From positions 1-43,427 of the forward strand of contig JAGHAQ010000061.1 in NCBI GenBank assembly GCA_021161425.1: a stretch of 43,427 nt of DNA, given 5' to 3'. Source of the stretch: Candidatus Tharpella sp. (GTDB taxonomy: Bacteria; Desulfobacterota; Anaeroferrophillalia; Anaeroferrophillales; Tharpellaceae). Below the pieces are notes generated by a model. The model was not told the DNA's origin and did no database searches. It saw nothing but the letters and a program-made list of their open reading frames with translations. This document shows positions 40,162 to 43,427 of the stretch, in pieces (the first letter of the stretch is position 1; every line of letters begins with the position of its first letter). The position numbers and the translations under genes are program-made.

Positions 40162-41562
40162 ATGAAATATATCAGTACTCGAGGTGGGATCGACCCCATT
40201 TCGTTCAATCAGGCGGTAATGATGGGATTGGCCAGTGATGGCGGTCTGCTTTTGCCGGAGACCATCCCCTCTTTCTCTTCCTCCGAGATCGAAGAGTTGG
40301 CAGAACTCCCCTACACTCAGTTGGCGATGGCTATCTTCTCCCGCTTTATCGGTGATGATATCCCGCCGACAGATTTACTTAGGCTCATTGAGGCCAGCTA
40401 CGCAACCTTTTCCAACAAAGCCGTAGTCCCTCTGGAAAAGGTCGGAGATCTCTATATCCAGGAACTTTTCCATGGACCGACTTATGCTTTCAAGGATGTT
40501 GCCCTGCAATTTCTCGGCAACCTTTTTGAATACCTGCTGGTTCGCGAAAAGAGGTCGCTGAACATTATTGGAGCTACTTCCGGTGATACCGGTAGTGCCG
40601 CAATCCATGGGGTTCGCGGCAAAGAAAATATCAATATTTTTATTCTCTATCCGCATGGCAAGGTCAGTCCCATACAAGAAAAACAGATGACCTCGGTGCT
40701 TGATGACAACGTTTTCAATCTGGCGGTAGAGGGGAATTTTGATGACGGACAACGAGTTGTCAAGGAACTCTTCGCCGACCTCGATTTCAAGCATGACTAC
40801 CAATTAGGGGCCGTAAATTCGATTAACTGGGCCCGTATCATGGCCCAGATTGTCTACTATTTCAGTGCTTACAGCCAACTTCCGGTTGTCGCCCGCAAAA
40901 ATTTTACCGTCGTCGTACCAACCGGCAACTTCGGCAATATCTTTGCCGGCTGGATGGCAAAGGAGATGGGTTTGCCGATCAAACGGTTGGTTCTCGCTAC
41001 CAATGCCAATGATATCCTGTATCGTTTCATCAATACCGGTACCTACAGTCTCGGCGAAGTCAAGCCAACCTTAAGTCCTTCGATGGATATTCAGCTGGCC
41101 AGCAACTTTGAACGCTACCTCTACTATCTTAATGACCGCAATCCACAACAGTTAAAAGGGATGCTTGCTCAATTTGCTGATTCCGGCAAACTTGTCATCA
41201 GCTCAAACCTTTTTGCGAAAATGACAAATAATTTTGCCAGTGTCCGGGTTGATGATCAGACTATCCTGACAACCATTAAAGATGTCTGGCAAAAAACCGG
41301 TTATATTTTAGATCCGCACACCGCTACCGGCGTCAAAGCCGCCTATGAATATCGGCTTCAAAATCAGACCAACACAGCCATGATCTGCTTAGCTACGGCC
41401 CATCCGGCAAAATTCCCCGATGCCGTCGAACAAGCGATCGGGACTCCCCCCACGGCTCCGCCGGCGATTACAGCATTGGCAAACCTGCCCTGCCGTTTCG
41501 ACATGATTGCGGCAGACACAGCGGCGGTGAAAGCCTATGTAATAGAGAAATTAGCTACCTGA
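40162..41562 (+). CDS. thrC: Threonine synthase
   Basis: A 466-residue PLP enzyme converting O-phosphohomoserine to threonine. It shows the N-terminal KYISTRGGIDPISFNQAVM, the PLP lysine Lys111 in HGPTYAFKDVALQFLG, NIIGATSGDTGSAAIHG, PTGNFGNIFAGWMAKEMG and DPHTATGVKAA. This is the longer bacterial/yeast-type branch (type II). The start at 40162 follows an AT-rich stretch with little Shine-Dalgarno sequence. It is convergent with the ubiB-family gene with only 12 bases between. Together with lysC and cimA it covers the threonine and isoleucine branches. Confidence 0.96.
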   Translation: MKYISTRGGIDPISFNQAVMMGLASDGGLLLPETIPSFSSSEIEELAELPYTQLAMAIFSRFIGDDIPPTDLLRLIEASYATFSNKAVVPLEKVGDLYIQELFHGPTYAFKDVALQFLGNLFEYLLVREKRSLNIIGATSGDTGSAAIHGVRGKENINIFILYPHGKVSPIQEKQMTSVLDDNVFNLAVEGNFDDGQRVVKELFADLDFKHDYQLGAVNSINWARIMAQIVYYFSAYSQLPVVARKNFTVVVPTGNFGNIFAGWMAKEMGLPIKRLVLATNANDILYRFINTGTYSLGEVKPTLSPSMDIQLASNFERYLYYLNDRNPQQLKGMLAQFADSGKLVISSNLFAKMTNNFASVRVDDQTILTTIKDVWQKTGYILDPHTATGVKAAYEYRLQNQTNTAMICLATAHPAKFPDAVEQAIGTPPTAPPAITALANLPCRFDMIAADTAAVKAYVIEKLAT

Positions 41563-41574
41563 GTGGGCACCAGC

Positions 41575-43269
41575 CTACATCTTCCCTGACCTCAGAATTG
41601 CAATTGCCAGCCAGGTACCCAGGCCTCCCGCCAGAACGTAGCCGATAATCCCCAGTAAGGGATAACCAAAAACCTTGAAACCGTTATCAGCCGACATTAT
41701 CAGTGATGAGGCAATGATGATGGCTGATACCACCATCGTGAAAGAGATCCGGTTGGCGATTCGGTCAAGATTTTTACTGAAGAGCTCGAGGCCTAAATGC
41801 TCAAATTCAAAACGCAGGTGGCCACGGCTTAACTTCTTGAGGATGTCCCGGGTCGCACCTGGAACAATTTCAAGCAGAGAGGAGAGCTCTCGTAACTGAG
41901 AGCTGACAATCTTTTGCAGATATTCTGGCGAAAAACGCTTCTCCTCCAACTTTTGCACCAGTGGGGCTGTGTGATTAAAAAAATCAAACGAGGGATCAAG
42001 CTTGCGGGCGGTTGCTTCAACCGAGATGAGAACACGCAACAACAACATGAAGTCCGGCAAGAAACGAATCTGATGAAAACTTATGATACGCATAAAATCT
42101 TGAACCAGATTCTGCAAACGAAGGTCTTTTAAGGCGACCCCGACATAGCGGTCCAGAAGATCAAAAAGGTCAGCTCTTAATTCTCTTAAATTTACCTTCT
42201 CTTCATCTACAACTCCGATCTTAAACAGCACTCGCAGCAAACCTTGTACATCCTGCTTAAGCACGGAAAGCAGTAGATCGAGAAGAGCTGTTGCGAGTTC
42301 ATCATCAAGCCGACCGACAATACCGAAATCGATGGGCACTATAACGTTGCCGGGCAGGGCAAAAAGGTTGCCGGGATGAGGATCGCCATGAAAAAGACGG
42401 AATTCAAGAATCTGTCGCAAGATAAAATCGGCACCATGAGCCGCCAGCAGAGCGGGATTGTAATCTATTTCCTTGCTCTTTTGCAATTCATCAATCTTGA
42501 TGCCGTCTATCCATTCAAGGGTTAATACCTTACTGCTACTCTGAGCCCAGTAGACGGTGGGAATATGGACGGTCGGATCTTTGGCGAAATTTTTGGCAAA
42601 GCGGTCAATATTGCGCCCTTCGACATGAAAGTCGAGTTCAAGACGAATGTTTTTGGCAAATTCCCGAACCAGCAGAGTCGGTTGATAGGGCTCCATCTCA
42701 CTTATATGTTTGGTCGCCAGCTCCGCCAGCGTGAACATTATATCGATATCGGTGGCAATCAACTCCTCGATTTCCGGACGTTGCACTTTAACTGCAACCT
42801 CAGTTCCATCCGAAAGTCGGGCACGGTGAACCTGAGAAATAGAAGCGGCAGCAACCGGCTCTTGAGAAAACTCTGAGAAAGCCTCCTCCAGAGGGATCTC
42901 CATTGAGGTCTCGATCTGTTTTTTGACTTCGAAAAAGGGAAAACCGGGAACCTTGTCTTGGAGTTTACGCAATTCGAGAAGAATATCCGAAGGTACCAGG
43001 TCAGGCCGGGTTGAAAGTAGCTGTCCCAGTTTCACAAAGGTGGGTCCCAACTCTTCAAGGGCCAGTCGTAACCGCTCCCCTTTGGAAAAACGGATCAGGT
43101 CATCGTGTTTGAGACGCTGTAAGGTGATCAGACTTTTGCCCAAAGCCAGATAATAATCGAGGTTGAGCTGTTCTAAAAGACCGCCAAACCCATATTTGAC
43201 AAAGACAGAGACAATCTGGCGGTAGCGCCGAATATTGCGATAGGTACGGTCTATGTGAAATATATCCAT
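41575..43269 (-). CDS. UbiB/ABC1/AarF-family kinase-like protein
   Basis: A 564-residue member of the UbiB family of atypical protein-kinase-like proteins. It shows the KxGQ motif in TFVKLGQLLSTRPDL (Lys80), the Ala-rich loop AAASISQVHRARL, the lysine Lys161 in AVKVQRPEI, HGDPHPGNLFAL and PIDFGIVGRLDD. Two hydrophobic helices close the C terminus. UbiB supports ubiquinone synthesis; relatives also occur in organisms that make menaquinone. Here the quinone is unknown, so the role is a family inference. It is the last gene of the window. Purines before the ATG are weak (AGAG). Confidence 0.93.
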   Translation of the reverse strand: MDIFHIDRTYRNIRRYRQIVSVFVKYGFGGLLEQLNLDYYLALGKSLITLQRLKHDDLIRFSKGERLRLALEELGPTFVKLGQLLSTRPDLVPSDILLELRKLQDKVPGFPFFEVKKQIETSMEIPLEEAFSEFSQEPVAAASISQVHRARLSDGTEVAVKVQRPEIEELIATDIDIMFTLAELATKHISEMEPYQPTLLVREFAKNIRLELDFHVEGRNIDRFAKNFAKDPTVHIPTVYWAQSSSKVLTLEWIDGIKIDELQKSKEIDYNPALLAAHGADFILRQILEFRLFHGDPHPGNLFALPGNVIVPIDFGIVGRLDDELATALLDLLLSVLKQDVQGLLRVLFKIGVVDEEKVNLRELRADLFDLLDRYVGVALKDLRLQNLVQDFMRIISFHQIRFLPDFMLLLRVLISVEATARKLDPSFDFFNHTAPLVQKLEEKRFSPEYLQKIVSSQLRELSSLLEIVPGATRDILKKLSRGHLRFEFEHLGLELFSKNLDRIANRISFTMVVSAIIIASSLIMSADNGFKVFGYPLLGIIGYVLAGGLGTWLAIAILRSGKM

Positions 43270-43427
43270 AAAGTGTGGGCTCTGGAGAAGTTTTTTAGTT
43301 ATTTAGGCAAATTGTAATAAAGTTTTGCGCAAAATGGTCGAAACTAATTGATGAATACCTGAACATCTACGAGTTATTTTCTTGACGGCAGGAATATAAC
43401 TTATTATAATCAAAAGCTGAATTTATA

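Noticed and set aside
1-43427. tRNA genes, CRISPR arrays, insertion sequences, toxin-antitoxin or defence islands
   Set aside because: No cloverleaf, regularly spaced repeats, transposase motifs or defence-gene signatures were seen on either strand; the YajD-like HNH gene lies in an ordinary operon.

Overview
The window is a dense, mostly housekeeping stretch of a bacterial chromosome with about 50 genes, and both ends lie inside the chromosome. The gene content points to an anaerobic deltaproteobacterial-type (Desulfobacterota) organism. Evidence for this includes a six-haem class III-type cytochrome c, an FprA-type flavodiiron protein, a small 2[4Fe-4S] ferredoxin, a PxxKW-type cysteine-rich protein, a CooT-family protein, a DUF2148 ferredoxin-domain protein, a GH57 glycosidase and isoleucine synthesis by way of citramalate. 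This placement is inference from gene families, since no rRNA or other marker gene is present. I saw no tRNA, rRNA, CRISPR array, insertion sequence or prophage.

Layout. Positions 1-11247 (+) hold a frameshifted tatD, lolA, hflK-hflC, ribF, then the conserved translation block rpsB-tsf-pyrH-frr. A small ferredoxin with a strong terminator follows, then tatA/B-tatC, a yciO-like gene and a third SPFH-domain gene. Positions 11328-15794 (-) hold an acidic zinc-ribbon protein, rsmE, rimO, ilvE and a cooT-like gene. Positions 16032-19821 (+) hold lysC, cimA, a moaB/mogA-like gene and rimI. The six-haem cytochrome is at 19858-20325 (-). Positions 20569-22578 (+) hold a PilZ-like mini-ORF, pyrK, pyrD and a 43-residue zinc-ribbon ORF. 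Positions 22605-25751 (-) hold a yajD-like HNH gene, a PilZ gene, lapB, lapA and a HIT gene. The DUF2148 gene is at 25915-26445 (+). Positions 26548-38876 (-) hold recJ, an EamA transporter, coaD, rsmD, a PxxKW-like gene, a deoxynucleoside kinase, GH57, rluB, trpS, an M50 protease, the flavodiiron protein and a methyltransferase. Positions 39016-41562 (+) hold hemE and thrC. The ubiB-family gene is at 41575-43269 (-).

Functional themes are translation and ribosome modification (rpsB, tsf, frr, trpS, rsmE, rimO, rimI, rsmD, rluB); envelope biogenesis and quality control (lolA, hflKC, lapAB, tat, the extra SPFH protein); amino-acid synthesis (lysC, thrC, cimA, ilvE); pyrimidine, flavin, CoA and haem cofactors (pyrH, pyrK/pyrD, ribF, coaD, hemE); and anaerobic redox or oxygen defence (ferredoxin, cytochrome, FprA).

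I found no clearly new multi-gene system. The items most worth a second look are small: an apparent CTG start for the EamA transporter; two unlisted mini-genes flanking pyrK-pyrD; a compact six-haem cytochrome whose histidine count matches bis-His ligation exactly; several long intergenic hairpins, one of which overlaps the rimO ribosome-binding site; a degenerate ACCACA/GAGA palindrome family in three intergenic spots; and an acidic zinc-ribbon protein of unknown function.
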